Positions 32,992 to 43,347 are shown, numbered from the stretch's first letter. The stretch: 64,000 nt of DNA from Polycyclovorans algicola TG408 (GCF_000711245.1 NZ_JOMH01000001.1:2164830-2228829), one strand, 5' to 3'. A program made the numbers and translations. The notes: generated by a model from the sequence alone, not told the origin.

Positions 32992-33038
32992 GCGGCGCCG
33001 TCCACCGCCTCGATATTGATTGGAAGGGAGTGTTGGCA

Positions 33039-35885
33039 ATGAGCGGAACCCGGTACCGGAGTTTTCTTGAATCGTCATCGATTCAGGGTGCCAACGCGAG
33101 TTACATCGAGTCCTATTACGAGCAGTTTCTGGATGATCCGGATTCGGTCGACGACCAGTGGCGCGCGTATTTTCGCTCGCTGGCGCAGGGGCGGGGCGGC
33201 AGCGAAGTGGCCCACAGTGAGGTGGTTGACCGGCTGACCCGGCTGGCGCGCGAGCCGCGACGGATGAAGGCGGCGCAAAGCGGCTTTGACGCCGTGGCCG
33301 CCGAGAAACAGGCCGGCGTGCTGCGACTGATCAATTACTACCGGGTGCGCGGTCACCAGGCGGCGCGGCTCGATCCGCTCAACCTTCAGGTGCCGACCCT
33401 GGTGCCCGACCTTGACCCCGCCTTTCACGGCCTGACGCCCGACGATCTCGACACGGTGTTCAACACCGGTTCAATGGTGGCCGAAGACCGGTTGCCGCTG
33501 AAAGACATCATTCGCGCCCTAAGGGCGGTGTACACGGACACCCTGGGCGCCGAGTACATGTACCTGACCGAAACGGCCGAGAAGCGCTGGATTCAGCAGC
33601 GTCTTGAAGCACAGCCGTTCGCGCCGAAACTCAGCGACAAGCGAAAAAAAGATGTCTTGATGCAGTTGGTCGCCGCCGAAGGACTTGAGCGCTACCTGCA
33701 CACCCGTTACGTCGGCCAAAAGCGCTTTTCGCTGGAGGGCGGCGAAGCGCTGGTGCCTTCGATGGACGAGATTCTGCGCGGTTGTGCGGCGCGTAACGTC
33801 GAAGAAGTCGTGGTCGGCATGGCGCATCGTGGCCGCCTCAACGTGTTGATCAACGTGCTCGGCAAGTCGCCCAGCGACCTGTTCGCAGAATTTGAAGGCA
33901 AGTATTCCGCCGAGTCGCTGGCCCGCGCCGGTGACGTGAAGTACCACATGGGCTTCTCAACCGACATCGAAGTCGAGGGCAAGCGCCTGCACATGGTGTT
34001 GGCTTTCAACCCGTCGCACCTTGAAATCGTCAATCCGGTGGTCGAGGGCAGCGTCAAGGCGCGGCAGGTGCGTCGTGGCGACACGGCGGGCGACCTGGTG
34101 ATGCCCATCCTGATTCACGGCGATGCGGCATTTGCCGGCCAGGGCGTGGTGATGGAAACCCTGCAGTTGTCGCAGGCGGCGGGTTACGCCACCGGCGGTA
34201 CGGTGCACCTGATCGTCAACAACCAGATCGGCTTCACCACCGCCAATCCGATTGAAGCAAAACTGGGCCAGGACGCGCGCACCAGCCGTTACTGCACCGA
34301 CCTGGCGAAGATGCTCGAATCACCGGTGTTTCACGTCAACGGCGACGACCCCGAGGCGGTGGTGTTTGCCACGCGGCTGGCGGTGGACTTCCGCAATGAA
34401 TTCCACAAGGACGTGATCATCGACATCTGCTGCTACCGGCGTTTGGGTCACAACGAGGCCGATGAGCCGTCGGTCACCAACCCGGCCATGTACGAGGTGA
34501 TCAAGAAGCACCCGACCACGATGAACCTGTTTGCGCAGCGGCTCATCGAAGAAAAAGTGATCTCCGAAGACGCGTTCAAGGACGCCCAGCAGGCTTATCG
34601 CGACGGTCTCGACAAAGGCGAGAACACCATTCGCAAAACCCTGGGCCTGGTCGGCAACAAGTACACGGTCAACTGGAGTAAGTACGGCAAGGACACCTGG
34701 GATGCCAAGGTCGACACTGCGGTCAGCAAGCGCATGTTGCAGAGCCTCGCCAAGCAGGTGTCGGCGCTGCCCGACGATTTCTCGCTGCACAACCGTGTGG
34801 CCAAGATCTACGGTGACCGGGTGAAGATGGCGGCCGGCAAGCTGCCCATGGACTGGGGGTTTGCCGAGACCATGGCCTATGCGTCGCTGGTCAGCGAAGG
34901 GTTTGCGGTGCGGCTGTGCGGTCAGGATACGCGGCGCGGCACCTTCTTTCACCGTCACGCCAGCGTTTACGACGGCAAGACCGGTCAGCGCGTGACGCCA
35001 CTGGCCAACATCAGTGGCCAAGAGGGCCGCTTCGAGGTCCACGACACGCTGCTGTCCGAGGTTGGGGTTTTGGGTTTTGAGTACGGGTACTCCACCACCG
35101 ACCCGACCACCCTGGTCATTTGGGAGGCCCAGTTCGGCGACTTTGCCAACGGGGCGCAAGTGCTGTTCGATCAGTTCATCGCCAGCGGTTCCGCCAAATG
35201 GGGCCGGCTCTGCGGCCTGACGGTGTTCCTGCCGCACGGTTACGAAGGGCAGGGACCGGAGCACTCCTCTGCGCGTCTCGAGCGTTTCCTGCAGCTTTGC
35301 GCCGCCGACAACCAACAGGTTTGCGTGCCGTCGACGCCTGCGCAGATGTTTCACATGCTGCGCCGGCAGATGAAGCGCAACAACCGCATGCCGCTGGTGG
35401 TGATGACGCCCAAAAGCCTGCTGCGGCACCCGCAATCGGTGTCGAGTCTGGATGAGCTCACCCACGGTCGCTTCCAGCCGGTCATTGACGACGCCACCGC
35501 CGACCCGAAAAAGGTCAAGCGCGTGGTGCTGTGCTCCGGCAAGGTCTACTTTGATCTGCTGAAGACACGTGACGAGACCGATCTGGCATCGGTGGCGCTA
35601 GTGCGTGTCGAGCAGCTTTACCCGTTCCCGCGGGAAGACTATGAGGCGATTCTCAAGCGCTACAGCGGCGCCAAGGAGATCGTGTGGTGCCAAGAAGAGC
35701 CCGAGAACCAGGGCGCGTGGTACCAGATCAAGCATCGGCTGAGTTATTACCTCAGCAGCGGTCACCGCTTGCTCTACGCGACCCGCAAGGGCAGCGCCAG
35801 CACCGCAGTCGGCTACCTGAAGATTCACAACCAGGAGCAGCAGGCCGTCGTTGACGCCGGGCTGACGGGCGGGGAGTCGGTCTGA
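33039..35885 (+). CDS. sucA: 2-oxoglutarate dehydrogenase E1 component
   Basis: A 948-residue thiamine-diphosphate enzyme of the TCA cycle that decarboxylates 2-oxoglutarate and passes succinyl to E2. Family blocks include the N-terminal E2-binding segment (SYIESYYEQFLDDPDSV), VVGMAHRGRLNVL, the ThDP segment with GDD, GHNEADEPSVTNP, and the C-terminal GYEGQGPEHSSARLERFLQL. The start is ATG 33039 behind GGAAGGGAG; an upstream in-frame start would overlap galU. It forms a unit with sucB 55 bases downstream. Confidence 0.98.
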   Translation: MSGTRYRSFLESSSIQGANASYIESYYEQFLDDPDSVDDQWRAYFRSLAQGRGGSEVAHSEVVDRLTRLAREPRRMKAAQSGFDAVAAEKQAGVLRLINYYRVRGHQAARLDPLNLQVPTLVPDLDPAFHGLTPDDLDTVFNTGSMVAEDRLPLKDIIRALRAVYTDTLGAEYMYLTETAEKRWIQQRLEAQPFAPKLSDKRKKDVLMQLVAAEGLERYLHTRYVGQKRFSLEGGEALVPSMDEILRGCAARNVEEVVVGMAHRGRLNVLINVLGKSPSDLFAEFEGKYSAESLARAGDVKYHMGFSTDIEVEGKRLHMVLAFNPSHLEIVNPVVEGSVKARQVRRGDTAGDLVMPILIHGDAAFAGQGVVMETLQLSQAAGYATGGTVHLIVNNQIGFTTANPIEAKLGQDARTSRYCTDLAKMLESPVFHVNGDDPEAVVFATRLAVDFRNEFHKDVIIDICCYRRLGHNEADEPSVTNPAMYEVIKKHPTTMNLFAQRLIEEKVISEDAFKDAQQAYRDGLDKGENTIRKTLGLVGNKYTVNWSKYGKDTWDAKVDTAVSKRMLQSLAKQVSALPDDFSLHNRVAKIYGDRVKMAAGKLPMDWGFAETMAYASLVSEGFAVRLCGQDTRRGTFFHRHASVYDGKTGQRVTPLANISGQEGRFEVHDTLLSEVGVLGFEYGYSTTDPTTLVIWEAQFGDFANGAQVLFDQFIASGSAKWGRLCGLTVFLPHGYEGQGPEHSSARLERFLQLCAADNQQVCVPSTPAQMFHMLRRQMKRNNRMPLVVMTPKSLLRHPQSVSSLDELTHGRFQPVIDDATADPKKVKRVVLCSGKVYFDLLKTRDETDLASVALVRVEQLYPFPREDYEAILKRYSGAKEIVWCQEEPENQGAWYQIKHRLSYYLSSGHRLLYATRKGSASTAVGYLKIHNQEQQAVVDAGLTGGESV

Positions 35886-35940
35886 TGCGCAAGAATAACT
35901 GTATTAATTGTCAGTCTCTCAACCAGAACAAGGAAATTTA

Positions 35941-37179
35941 ATGAGCATCGAGATCAAGGTGCCTCAGCTGCCCGAGTCCGTTTCGTCGGCCACCGTTGGG
36001 GCTTGGACGGTCGCCGAGGGCGACAGCATCAGCCGCGACCAGAACGTACTCGAACTGGAAACTGACAAGGTCATGCTCGATGTGCCGGCGACCGAAGCCG
36101 GTGTGCTCAAAGAGATCCGCATCAAGGCCGGCGAGTCGGTCAAGGCGGGCGACGTGCTCGGCATCATCGAGGCCGGTAAGGGCGGCGGCGACAGCGCGCC
36201 CGCCAAGAAATCTGACGAGGACGACAAGGGCGCCAAAAAAGAATCGGCGAAGGCCGAGTCGACGCCCAGCAAGTCCTCTTCGGCTGACGAATCCGATCAC
36301 GACGGCCAGTTGCCGGCAGTGCGTAAAAAGCTTGCCGAGTTGGGGTTGAAGGCGGCCGACATCAAAGGCTCCGGCAAGGGCGGTCGCCTGACCCTGGAAG
36401 ACGTTGAGTCGCACACGGCCAAGCCCAAGTCCGGCGGTGAGCCCAAGGCGCCGGCCAGTGCGCCGGTCGTCAGCGGCGATCGTGAAGAACAGCGCGTGCC
36501 CATGACCCGCATCCGCCAGCGGATTGCCGAGCGGCTGGTCGAGGCGCAGCAGACCGCCGCCATGCTGACCACCTTCAACGAGGTCGACCTCAAAGCGGTC
36601 ATGGACCTGCGCGCCCGACACAAGGACGCTTTTGAGAAAGCCCACGGCGTGAAGCTGGGTTTCATGAGCTTCTTCGTCAAGGCCGCCATCGAAGCCCTGA
36701 AGAAATTCCCGGTGGTCAACGCGTCAATTGACGGCACCGACGTGCTTTATCACAACTACTTCGACATCGGCATTGCCGTGTCGGGCCCGCGGGGGTTGGT
36801 GGTGCCCGTGCTGCGTGATGCCGACCAGATGAGCTTTGCCGACGTCGAGAAAGCCATTGCCGCCTACGGGGCCAAAGCGCGCGACAACAAGTTGGCGATG
36901 GACGATCTCACCGGGGGCACCTTCAGCATCACCAACGGCGGCATTTTCGGCTCGATGATGTCGACCCCGATTCTCAACCCGCCGCAGAGCGCGATTCTCG
37001 GGATGCACGGCATCACCGAGCGGCCCGTGGTGGTTGATGGTGAGATTGTCGTTCGACCGATGATGTATCTGGCCATGAGCTATGACCACCGCATCATCGA
37101 TGGCCGCGAGGCGGTGCTGTCGTTGCGCGCCATCAAGGAAGGCCTCGAAGATCCGGCCAAGCTGCTGCTGCAGCTGTAA
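35941..37179 (+). CDS. sucB: Dihydrolipoamide succinyltransferase (E2 of 2-oxoglutarate dehydrogenase)
   Basis: A 412-residue E2. A single lipoyl domain (residues 1-78) has Lys43 for lipoylation ([11 protein letters not shown]). A Ser/Lys-rich linker follows, then a peripheral-subunit-binding domain near 118-155 ([20 protein letters not shown]). The catalytic domain contains the [13 protein letters not shown] motif with catalytic His and Asp. An AAGGAA site precedes ATG 35941. A terminator-like hairpin lies downstream. Confidence 0.98.
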   Translation: MSIEIKVPQLPESVSSATVGAWTVAEGDSISRDQNVLELETDKVMLDVPATEAGVLKEIRIKAGESVKAGDVLGIIEAGKGGGDSAPAKKSDEDDKGAKKESAKAESTPSKSSSADESDHDGQLPAVRKKLAELGLKAADIKGSGKGGRLTLEDVESHTAKPKSGGEPKAPASAPVVSGDREEQRVPMTRIRQRIAERLVEAQQTAAMLTTFNEVDLKAVMDLRARHKDAFEKAHGVKLGFMSFFVKAAIEALKKFPVVNASIDGTDVLYHNYFDIGIAVSGPRGLVVPVLRDADQMSFADVEKAIAAYGAKARDNKLAMDDLTGGTFSITNGGIFGSMMSTPILNPPQSAILGMHGITERPVVVDGEIVVRPMMYLAMSYDHRIIDGREAVLSLRAIKEGLEDPAKLLLQL

Positions 37180-37207
37180 GCGGGCGGTTTGGGCATGTCT
37201 GGACGAG

Positions 37208-37235
37208 GGCGGGGCGACCCGCCTTTGTCATTTTT
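37208..37235 (+). terminator. Terminator-like hairpin after sucB
   Basis: GGCGGG (37208-37213), loop GCGA, CCCGCC (37218-37223), then a T-rich run (TTTGTCATTTTT). The stem is short but all G-C. It would end the sucAB transcript and leave lpd with its own control region. Confidence 0.5.
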
Positions 37236-37263
37236 ATCACCCCATTGCGCCACCGTTTCCGGC

Positions 37264-37282
37264 GACAATGATAATTGTTATC
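37264..37282 (+). promoter_or_regulatory. Putative Fur box upstream of lpd
   Basis: GACAATGATAATTGTTATC matches the 19-base Fur consensus GATAATGATAATCATTATC at 16 positions and is itself nearly palindromic. It lies 27 bases before the GTG start of lpd and stands out as A/T-rich in a G+C-rich genome. It contains a possible -10 hexamer (GATAAT), but no good -35 at the right spacing. Confidence 0.6.
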
Positions 37283-37308
37283 CCATGCAAGAACAGGAGT
37301 AAACCGTC

Positions 37309-38748
37309 GTGAGTGAGCGCTATGACGTGATTGTGATCGGGGGCGGCACCGGGGGTTATCCTGCGGCCATCCGCGCTGGGCAACTGGGTCAGAAGGTGGC
37401 CTGCATCAATGCCTGGCTCAATCGCGACGGCAAGCCCGCGTTTGGTGGCACCTGCCTCAATGCCGGGTGCATCCCGTCCAAGGCGCTGCTCGAAAGCTCG
37501 GAGATGCTGCACAAGGCGCAGCACGAATTGACCTTGCACGGTATCAGCACCGGCAAAGTGGCCTTTGACCTCGCCGCCATGCAAGCGCGTAAAGACAAGA
37601 TCAGCAGCGGGTTGACCGGCGGCATTGGTGCGCTGTTCAAGGCCAACGGCGTCACCGGCATCGAAGGCTGGGCCAAGCTTCTGGGCGACGGCAAGGTGGA
37701 GGTCACGCCGCACAAGGGTGACAAGCAGGTGCTCGAGGCCGAGCACATCATCGTTGCCACCGGCTCCGAGCCAGTTCAGTTAAAAATTGCCCCGCACGAT
37801 GGTGAGTTCATCGTCGACTCGTGGGACGCGCTCGACTTCACCGCCGTGCCCAAGCGGCTCGGCATCATCGGGGCCGGCGTCATCGGCGTTGAGTTGGGCA
37901 GCGTCTGGTCGCGCCTGGGCGCGCAGACCGTGTTGCTCGAAGCCGTTGATACCTTCCTGCCCATGGTTGATGCCGCCATCAGCAAAGAAGCGCTGCGTCA
38001 TTACGGCAAACAGGGGCTCGACATCCGCCTCGGTGCCAAGGTCATCAAGGCCGAGAAGAAGGGCAAGGGCGTTCAGGTCAGCTTCGAGTTCAAGGGCAAG
38101 ACCGAAACCGAGACCTTTGACAAGCTCATCGTTGCGGTCGGTCGCCGGCCCTTCACCGACAAACTGGGCGCAAAGGACGTCGGGCTTGAACTTGACGAGC
38201 GCGGCTTCATCAAGGTCGACAAAGGCTATCGCACCAACCTGAAAAATGTCTATGCCACGGGCGACGTCATCGGCGGCGCCATGCTGGCGCACAAGGCCAT
38301 TGAAGAAGGCGTGGCCCTGGTCGAGCAACTGGCCGGGCACCACACCCAGGTCAATTACAAGGCGGTGCCCAGTGTCATTTATACCTCGCCCGAAGTGGCG
38401 TGGGTGGGTCTGTCTGAGGCCGAAGCCAAAGCGGCGGGCCATGAGGTGAAGACCGGCGCCACCTCGTTTGCCGGCAATGGCCGCGCCAAGGCGCTGGAAG
38501 CGGCGGTGGGGCAGATCAAGGTCATTGCCGACGCCAAGACCGACCGGATTCTTGGGGTGCACATGGTGGGGCCGTACGTCTCCGAGCTGCTCGCCGAAGC
38601 CGTGCTGGCGCTGGAGTTTGCCGCCACCTGCGAAGACATTGCGCTGACCATGCACGGCCACCCGACGCTGTCAGAGAATTTCCACGAGGCGGTACTGTCG
38701 GTTGATGGCCGTGCCATACACGCCATCAACAAGAAGAAAGCGGCCTGA
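37309..38748 (+). CDS. lpd: Dihydrolipoyl dehydrogenase (E3)
   Basis: A 479-residue flavoprotein disulfide reductase. FAD site VIVIGGGTGGYPAAIRAGQL, redox-active Cys49 and Cys54 (GGTCLNAGCIPSKALL), second nucleotide site LGIIGAGVIGVELGSVW, and catalytic His-Glu in MHGHPTLSENFHEAV. It reoxidises dihydrolipoamide of E2 complexes. The start is GTG 37309 behind CAGGAG. A terminator-like hairpin and a Fur-box match separate it from sucB, so expression may be partly independent. Confidence 0.97.
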   Translation: MSERYDVIVIGGGTGGYPAAIRAGQLGQKVACINAWLNRDGKPAFGGTCLNAGCIPSKALLESSEMLHKAQHELTLHGISTGKVAFDLAAMQARKDKISSGLTGGIGALFKANGVTGIEGWAKLLGDGKVEVTPHKGDKQVLEAEHIIVATGSEPVQLKIAPHDGEFIVDSWDALDFTAVPKRLGIIGAGVIGVELGSVWSRLGAQTVLLEAVDTFLPMVDAAISKEALRHYGKQGLDIRLGAKVIKAEKKGKGVQVSFEFKGKTETETFDKLIVAVGRRPFTDKLGAKDVGLELDERGFIKVDKGYRTNLKNVYATGDVIGGAMLAHKAIEEGVALVEQLAGHHTQVNYKAVPSVIYTSPEVAWVGLSEAEAKAAGHEVKTGATSFAGNGRAKALEAAVGQIKVIADAKTDRILGVHMVGPYVSELLAEAVLALEFAATCEDIALTMHGHPTLSENFHEAVLSVDGRAIHAINKKKAA

Positions 38749-38765
38749 GCCGCAGGAGTCAACGG

Positions 38766-39362
38766 ATGCAAGGTTTTTTTAATCGCCCCGGTGTCATCGT
38801 CGCCCTCAGCCTGGCGCTGGGATCTGTCCTGCCACTGACGGCACAGGCCGCCGAGTTGGACCTGAATGTCGGTGACAAGAGTTTCAGTGGCCATTTCACC
38901 GGTGATGCGCCCAACCTGCGCAGCAGCACGGCGAGCTACCAGTTCGGGTTTCTGACCCGGCCTGACGATGAGCCCACGCTGCGGCAGTTTCACGCCCAGT
39001 TTTTGGTCACTGGTGACGCGGGTGCGCGCGAGTTCGATCTGACCGCCGGTCTTGGTGCCCGCCTGCTTTACCTCGACAAGGGTGCGCGTGACGGCTTCAC
39101 CGTCGCGTTTGGCGGCGAAGCGCGCGCCAAGCTGCCGACGGCTGACCGCTTCTCGCTGGGGGCCTACGGCTACATCGCGCCCAGCGTCACCTCGTTCAGT
39201 GACGTCGAGGGCTACACCCAGATCGGTGTCGACGCCGCTTACGAGATCATCCGCGGCGGCGCCATTTACGTCGGCGCTCGCCACGTTCGTTACAAGTTTG
39301 AAAATGTCGGCCGTTTCACCGTCGACAACGGCATGCACATCGGGCTGCGGCTCACGTTTTAG
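38766..39362 (+). CDS. YfaZ-like outer-membrane beta-barrel protein
   Basis: A 198-residue protein with a signal peptide (cleavage likely after AQA at about residue 28). Alternating short amphipathic strands and a final aromatic residue (GLRLTF) are typical of outer-membrane barrels. Segments such as YIAPSVTSFSDVEGYTQIGVDAAYEI and GGAIYVGARHVRYKFE resemble the YfaZ family, whose function is poorly known. It follows lpd by 17 bases and precedes yebC by 16 bases. Confidence 0.75.
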   Translation: MQGFFNRPGVIVALSLALGSVLPLTAQAAELDLNVGDKSFSGHFTGDAPNLRSSTASYQFGFLTRPDDEPTLRQFHAQFLVTGDAGAREFDLTAGLGARLLYLDKGARDGFTVAFGGEARAKLPTADRFSLGAYGYIAPSVTSFSDVEGYTQIGVDAAYEIIRGGAIYVGARHVRYKFENVGRFTVDNGMHIGLRLTF

Positions 39363-39378
39363 GGTTTGAGGAACACCA

Positions 39379-40095
39379 ATGGGACGTGGCCCGAGTATTG
39401 CCAACCGCAAGGGCGCATCCGACGCCCAGCGCGGGCGTTTGTTCACAAAGCTGATTCGTGAAATCAGCATGGCGGCGCGTCAAGGCGGCGCCGACCCTGA
39501 CAACAACGGTCGCTTAAGTCTCGCCATCAGCCGGGCGTTGGCGCAGAACATGCCGAAGGACACCATCGAGCGCGCCACCAAGCGCGCCGCCGGTGAGGGC
39601 GCTGACGCCACTCAGGAAATCCGCTACGAGGGCTATGCACCCGGCGGCGTCGCGGTGATGGTCGACTGCATGACCGACAACCCGACACGCACCGTGGCTG
39701 AGGTACGCCACGCGTTCTCGAAAATGGGCGGCAGCCTCGGCACCAGTGGCTCAGTGGCGTACATGTTCACTGAGCAGGGCCAGCTGCTGCTCGAGCTCGA
39801 CGATCCGGCCGTTGAGGAAAAGCTGCTCGAATTGGCGCTGGAGGCCGGCGCCGACGATGTGATCAGCGACGGCGGCATCGTCGAGGTTGTGGCCGCGCCG
39901 GCCCAGTTTGCGGCAGTCAAGGCGGCCGTCGATACCCTGGGTCTGCCGTATCTCGAAGCCGCCGTTGTGCAACGCCCGGCGACCACCGTGGCGGTACAGG
40001 GTGAAGACGCCGAGCGGGTGGCCAAGCTGGTGGAGCGACTCGAAGAGTTGGACGACGTGCAGAGCGTCTACGCCAACGCTGACTGGCCCGGCTGA
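39379..40095 (+). CDS. yebC: YebC/PmpR-family protein
   Basis: A 238-residue protein of the YebC/TACO1 family. The N-terminus GRGPSIANRKGASDAQRGR and the IRYEGYAPGGVAVMVDCMTD segment are family hallmarks. Members act as DNA-binding regulators, or assist ribosomes at difficult sequences such as polyproline. The gene sits directly before ruvC, the usual gammaproteobacterial order. Confidence 0.96.
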   Translation: MGRGPSIANRKGASDAQRGRLFTKLIREISMAARQGGADPDNNGRLSLAISRALAQNMPKDTIERATKRAAGEGADATQEIRYEGYAPGGVAVMVDCMTDNPTRTVAEVRHAFSKMGGSLGTSGSVAYMFTEQGQLLLELDDPAVEEKLLELALEAGADDVISDGGIVEVVAAPAQFAAVKAAVDTLGLPYLEAAVVQRPATTVAVQGEDAERVAKLVERLEELDDVQSVYANADWPG

Positions 40096-40097
40096 GT

Positions 40098-40610
40098 GTG
40101 ACCCGCATTCTCGGTATCGATCCCGGCTCGCGTCACACCGGATTCGGTGTGATTGACGTGGTCGGACGCGCCGAACATTACGTCGCCTGCGGCCGCATCA
40201 ACAGTGTCGACGGGTCGATGGCCGAGCGGCTAAACCTCATTTTTCGGCGCCTCTGCGAAGTGATCGACGAACATCGGCCTGACGAAGCGGCGCTGGAAGA
40301 AACCTTCGTCAATCGTGTCAATGCCGCCAGCGCCCTGGTGCTCGGCCAGGCGCGCGGCGTGGCCTTTTGTGCGCTGGGGTTGCGCGGGCTCACGGTCGCC
40401 GAATACAGCGCCTCACAGGTCAAGCAGGCGGTGACCGGGTCGGGCCGCGCCGACAAAACGCAGATTCAGCAGATGGTGCGCATGTTGCTGAAGCTCGATG
40501 TCGCGCCGGTCAGTGATGCGGCCGACGCCCTGGGCGTGGCGCTGACACACGCCCGGGTACGCGCCACACGGCTGGCCACCGGGCAAACCTTTGTGGGATC
40601 CTGGAAATGA
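40098..40610 (+). CDS. ruvC: Holliday junction resolvase RuvC
   Basis: A 170-residue endonuclease. The first acidic active-site residue is Asp8 (ILGIDPGSRHTGFGVID); the others lie in ALEETFVN and near the C-terminus (SDAADALGVALTHA). It cleaves Holliday junctions after branch migration by RuvAB. The start is GTG 40098, two bases after the yebC stop. Coupled to ruvA by ATGA. Confidence 0.97.
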   Translation: MTRILGIDPGSRHTGFGVIDVVGRAEHYVACGRINSVDGSMAERLNLIFRRLCEVIDEHRPDEAALEETFVNRVNAASALVLGQARGVAFCALGLRGLTVAEYSASQVKQAVTGSGRADKTQIQQMVRMLLKLDVAPVSDAADALGVALTHARVRATRLATGQTFVGSWK

Positions 40611-41200
40611 TCGGACGCCTCTACGGCAAGCTGGTCCTCAAGGCGCCGCCGTCGTTGATGGTCGATGTCGGCGGTGTCGGCTACGAAGTCGAAGCCCCGA
40701 TGTCGACGTTCTACAAACTGCCGGCGCTGGGTGAGGCCGTGACCCTGCACACGCATCTGGTGGTGCGTGAGGACGCGCACCTGCTGTTCGGCTTCGGCTC
40801 GCTGACCGAGCGCAAGTTGTTCCGCGACCTGATTCGCGTGTCGGCCATTGGCCCAAAATTAGCGCTGGCGATTCTCTCCGGCATGCAGGTCGACGAATTC
40901 TGGAACTCGGTGCGTGCCGGCGATGTAGCGCGCTTTTCAAAGTTACCGGGTATCGGCAAGAAAACCGCTGAGCGCTTGATCATGGAGCTGCGCGACAAAG
41001 CCGGCGCGACCCAGGCCGAGGGGCTCTCGGCGGGCTATGGTGGCGCGGCGCCGGTCGGCGCCTTGCAGGAAGCCCGTGCGGCGCTGGCCTCGCTGGGCTA
41101 CAAGCCGGCCGAAGTCGAGCGCCTCAGTCAGGCCGTGTTTGAAGAGGGCCTCGACACCGAGACGCTGATTCAGCGTGCGCTGAAGCGGGCGATTCGATGA
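40607..41200 (+). CDS. ruvA: Holliday junction branch-migration protein RuvA
   Basis: A 197-residue protein with the N-terminal OB-fold ([20 protein letters not shown]), two helix-hairpin-helix DNA-binding motifs (ALAILSGM region; [19 protein letters not shown]), and a C-terminal domain that contacts RuvB ([19 protein letters not shown]). It binds four-way junctions as a tetramer. Overlaps both ruvC and ruvB by ATGA. Confidence 0.97.
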   Translation: MIGRLYGKLVLKAPPSLMVDVGGVGYEVEAPMSTFYKLPALGEAVTLHTHLVVREDAHLLFGFGSLTERKLFRDLIRVSAIGPKLALAILSGMQVDEFWNSVRAGDVARFSKLPGIGKKTAERLIMELRDKAGATQAEGLSAGYGGAAPVGALQEARAALASLGYKPAEVERLSQAVFEEGLDTETLIQRALKRAIR

Positions 41201-42228
41201 GTGACGAACGGCTGGTCTCGGGTCAGCGAGCCGAGGAGGAGCTGCGGATCGAGCGCGCCATTCGGCCGCAGACCTTGCAGGATTATGTCGGCCAGCCCCG
41301 CGTGTCCGAGCAAATGGGCATCGCCATCGAAGCGGCGCGGCGCCGCGCTGAAGCCCTTGACCATGTGTTGATCTTCGGTCCGCCGGGTCTTGGCAAAACC
41401 ACACTGGCGCACATTCTGGCGGCCGAGATGGGCGTCAACCTGAGGCAGACCTCGGGCCCGGTCCTCGAGCGGGCGGGCGACCTTGCGGCGCTGCTGACCA
41501 ACCTCGAGCCCCACGATCTGCTGTTCGTCGACGAGATTCACCGCCTGTCGCCAGTGGTTGAAGAAGTGCTGTACCCGGCCATGGAGGACTATCAGCTCGA
41601 CATCATGATCGGCGAAGGGCCGGCCGCCCGGTCGATTCGCATCGACCTGCCGCCGTTCACCCTGGTCGGCGCCACCACGCGCGCCGGCAGCCTGACCAGT
41701 CCGCTTCGGGACCGCTTCGGCATCGTTCAGCGGCTGGAGTTTTACTCGGTGCCCGATCTGGCCTCCATCGTTGCCCGCTCGGCCACCATTCTGAAAGTGA
41801 CGCTCGAACCTGAAGGCGCGCTGGAAATCGCCCGCCGCGCGCGCGGCACGCCGCGCATTGCCAACCGACTGTTGCGGCGCGTGCGGGACTATGCCGAGGT
41901 TCGCGCCAGCGGCATCATCACGGCGGCCATTGCCGGCGAGGCGCTGCAGATGCTCGAAGTCGACACCAATGGTTTTGACCTGATGGACCGGCGATTGCTG
42001 TTGATGCTCATCGAGCGATTCGATGGCGGACCCGCCGGACTCGACAATCTGGCAGCGGCCATCGGTGAAGCCCGCGAGACCATCGAAGACGTCATTGAGC
42101 CTTACCTGATTCAGCAGGGCTACCTGATGCGCACCCCGCGTGGCCGTGTCGCCGGGCGCCTGGCCTATCAGCACTACGGCCTGCGCGTGCCCGAGTCCTT
42201 GACAAAGCCGGACCTGTTTGAGGAATGA
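41197..42228 (+). CDS. ruvB: Holliday junction helicase RuvB
   Basis: A 343-residue AAA+ motor. Walker [17 protein letters not shown], Walker [11 protein letters not shown], sensor [17 protein letters not shown], and a C-terminal winged helix ([15 protein letters not shown]). It drives branch migration with RuvA. Coupled to ruvA and ybgC by ATGA on each side. Confidence 0.98.
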   Translation: MSDERLVSGQRAEEELRIERAIRPQTLQDYVGQPRVSEQMGIAIEAARRRAEALDHVLIFGPPGLGKTTLAHILAAEMGVNLRQTSGPVLERAGDLAALLTNLEPHDLLFVDEIHRLSPVVEEVLYPAMEDYQLDIMIGEGPAARSIRIDLPPFTLVGATTRAGSLTSPLRDRFGIVQRLEFYSVPDLASIVARSATILKVTLEPEGALEIARRARGTPRIANRLLRRVRDYAEVRASGIITAAIAGEALQMLEVDTNGFDLMDRRLLLMLIERFDGGPAGLDNLAAAIGEARETIEDVIEPYLIQQGYLMRTPRGRVAGRLAYQHYGLRVPESLTKPDLFEE

Positions 42229-42632
42229 GGCCACCGCACGAACTCAGCCTTCGGGTCTACTGGGAAGACACAGACGCCAGCGGCGTGGTCTACCACGCCA
42301 ACTACCTCAAGTGGGCCGAACGCGGCCGTAGCGATTGGTTGCGCGCACTGGGCGGCGCGCAGCAACACTGGATCGTCGAGACCGGCATCGCCTTCACCGT
42401 GGCCGAGTTGACGGTGCAGTACCGTCGCCCGGCGCGACTCGAAGACACCGTCCGTGTGCTCACCGAACTGGCGACCCAGCGACGCGCGAGTCTGGTGTTC
42501 GAACAGAACATCGTTAACGCCGAAAGCGGCGATTTGCTCGCCAGGTTGTCGGTCAAAGTCGGCTGCGTCGACGTGACGACCTTCCGGCCCAAGCCCCTGC
42601 CGGATTGGTTTTTCAGTCAGAATAGGGATTGA
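42225..42632 (+). CDS. ybgC: Tol-Pal-associated acyl-CoA thioesterase
   Basis: A 135-residue hot-dog thioesterase. The active-site Asp17 lies in [19 protein letters not shown]. YbgC is the standard first gene of tol-pal clusters and hydrolyses short acyl-CoA or acyl-ACP. It overlaps ruvB by ATGA, joining the recombination and envelope genes in one apparent transcript. Confidence 0.95.
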   Translation: MRPPHELSLRVYWEDTDASGVVYHANYLKWAERGRSDWLRALGGAQQHWIVETGIAFTVAELTVQYRRPARLEDTVRVLTELATQRRASLVFEQNIVNAESGDLLARLSVKVGCVDVTTFRPKPLPDWFFSQNRD

Positions 42633-42663
42633 TTGTTTCCCCCATATTTCTTGAGGATTTGGC

Positions 42664-43347
42664 ATGCCGTCGGATATGTCGTTTACCCACCTGATCGCCA
42701 GTGCCAGTTTGTTCGCACAGTTTGTTTTGGTTGCGCTGGTTCTCGCATCGATCCTGTCGTGGGCCCTGATCTTCTCCAAGCGCAGCCTGCTGCGTCGGCT
42801 GGACAATGATGCCAACGACTTTGACGAGCAGTTTTGGAGTGGCGGCAACCTCGCCGATTTGCACGAGCAGACCCGCCGAGATGAAGATTTACACGGCATC
42901 GCGTCAATCTTCAATGCCGGTTATGAGGAATACACGCGCCAGCAAACCGGGGGTCGACTCGATGCCGATGACGCGGTTGCGTCAATTCAGCGTCAAATGC
43001 GCGTCTCGCAGGTTCGCGAGGTGGAGCGGGCCGAAAATGGCCTGTCGATGCTTGCGACCATCGGCTCGGTCAGTCCGTACGTCGGTCTGTTGGGCACCGT
43101 GTGGGGCATCATGAACGCCTTCATTGGCATCGGGCAGATGCAGAATGCGTCGCTGGCCGCCGTGGCCCCCGGTATTGCCGAAGCGCTGATCGCCACCGCC
43201 ATGGGTCTGATCGCCGCCATCCCGGCTTACATCGCTTACAACATCTACAGCCGGCGTATTGAGCGGCTCGAGAACCGTTACACGACGTTCTCTGACGAGA
43301 TGATCGGCATTGTCGAACGCAGCCTGCGCAGCAGCCAGCGCGGTTAA
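42664..43347 (+). CDS. tolQ: Tol-Pal system proton-channel subunit TolQ
   Basis: A 227-residue inner-membrane protein of the MotA/TolQ/ExbB family with three membrane helices (about residues 15-37, 135-158 and 167-190). The block GLLGTVWGIMNAFIGIG is characteristic. With TolR it converts proton motive force into TolA movement during cell constriction. A GAGGA site lies ahead of ATG 42664. Confidence 0.96.
   Translation: MPSDMSFTHLIASASLFAQFVLVALVLASILSWALIFSKRSLLRRLDNDANDFDEQFWSGGNLADLHEQTRRDEDLHGIASIFNAGYEEYTRQQTGGRLDADDAVASIQRQMRVSQVREVERAENGLSMLATIGSVSPYVGLLGTVWGIMNAFIGIGQMQNASLAAVAPGIAEALIATAMGLIAAIPAYIAYNIYSRRIERLENRYTTFSDEMIGIVERSLRSSQRG

Noticed and set aside
34320-35465. Minus-strand open frame (381 codons) inside sucA
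   Set aside because: The sense gene is a certain E1 component; the antisense translation is compositionally biased and featureless.
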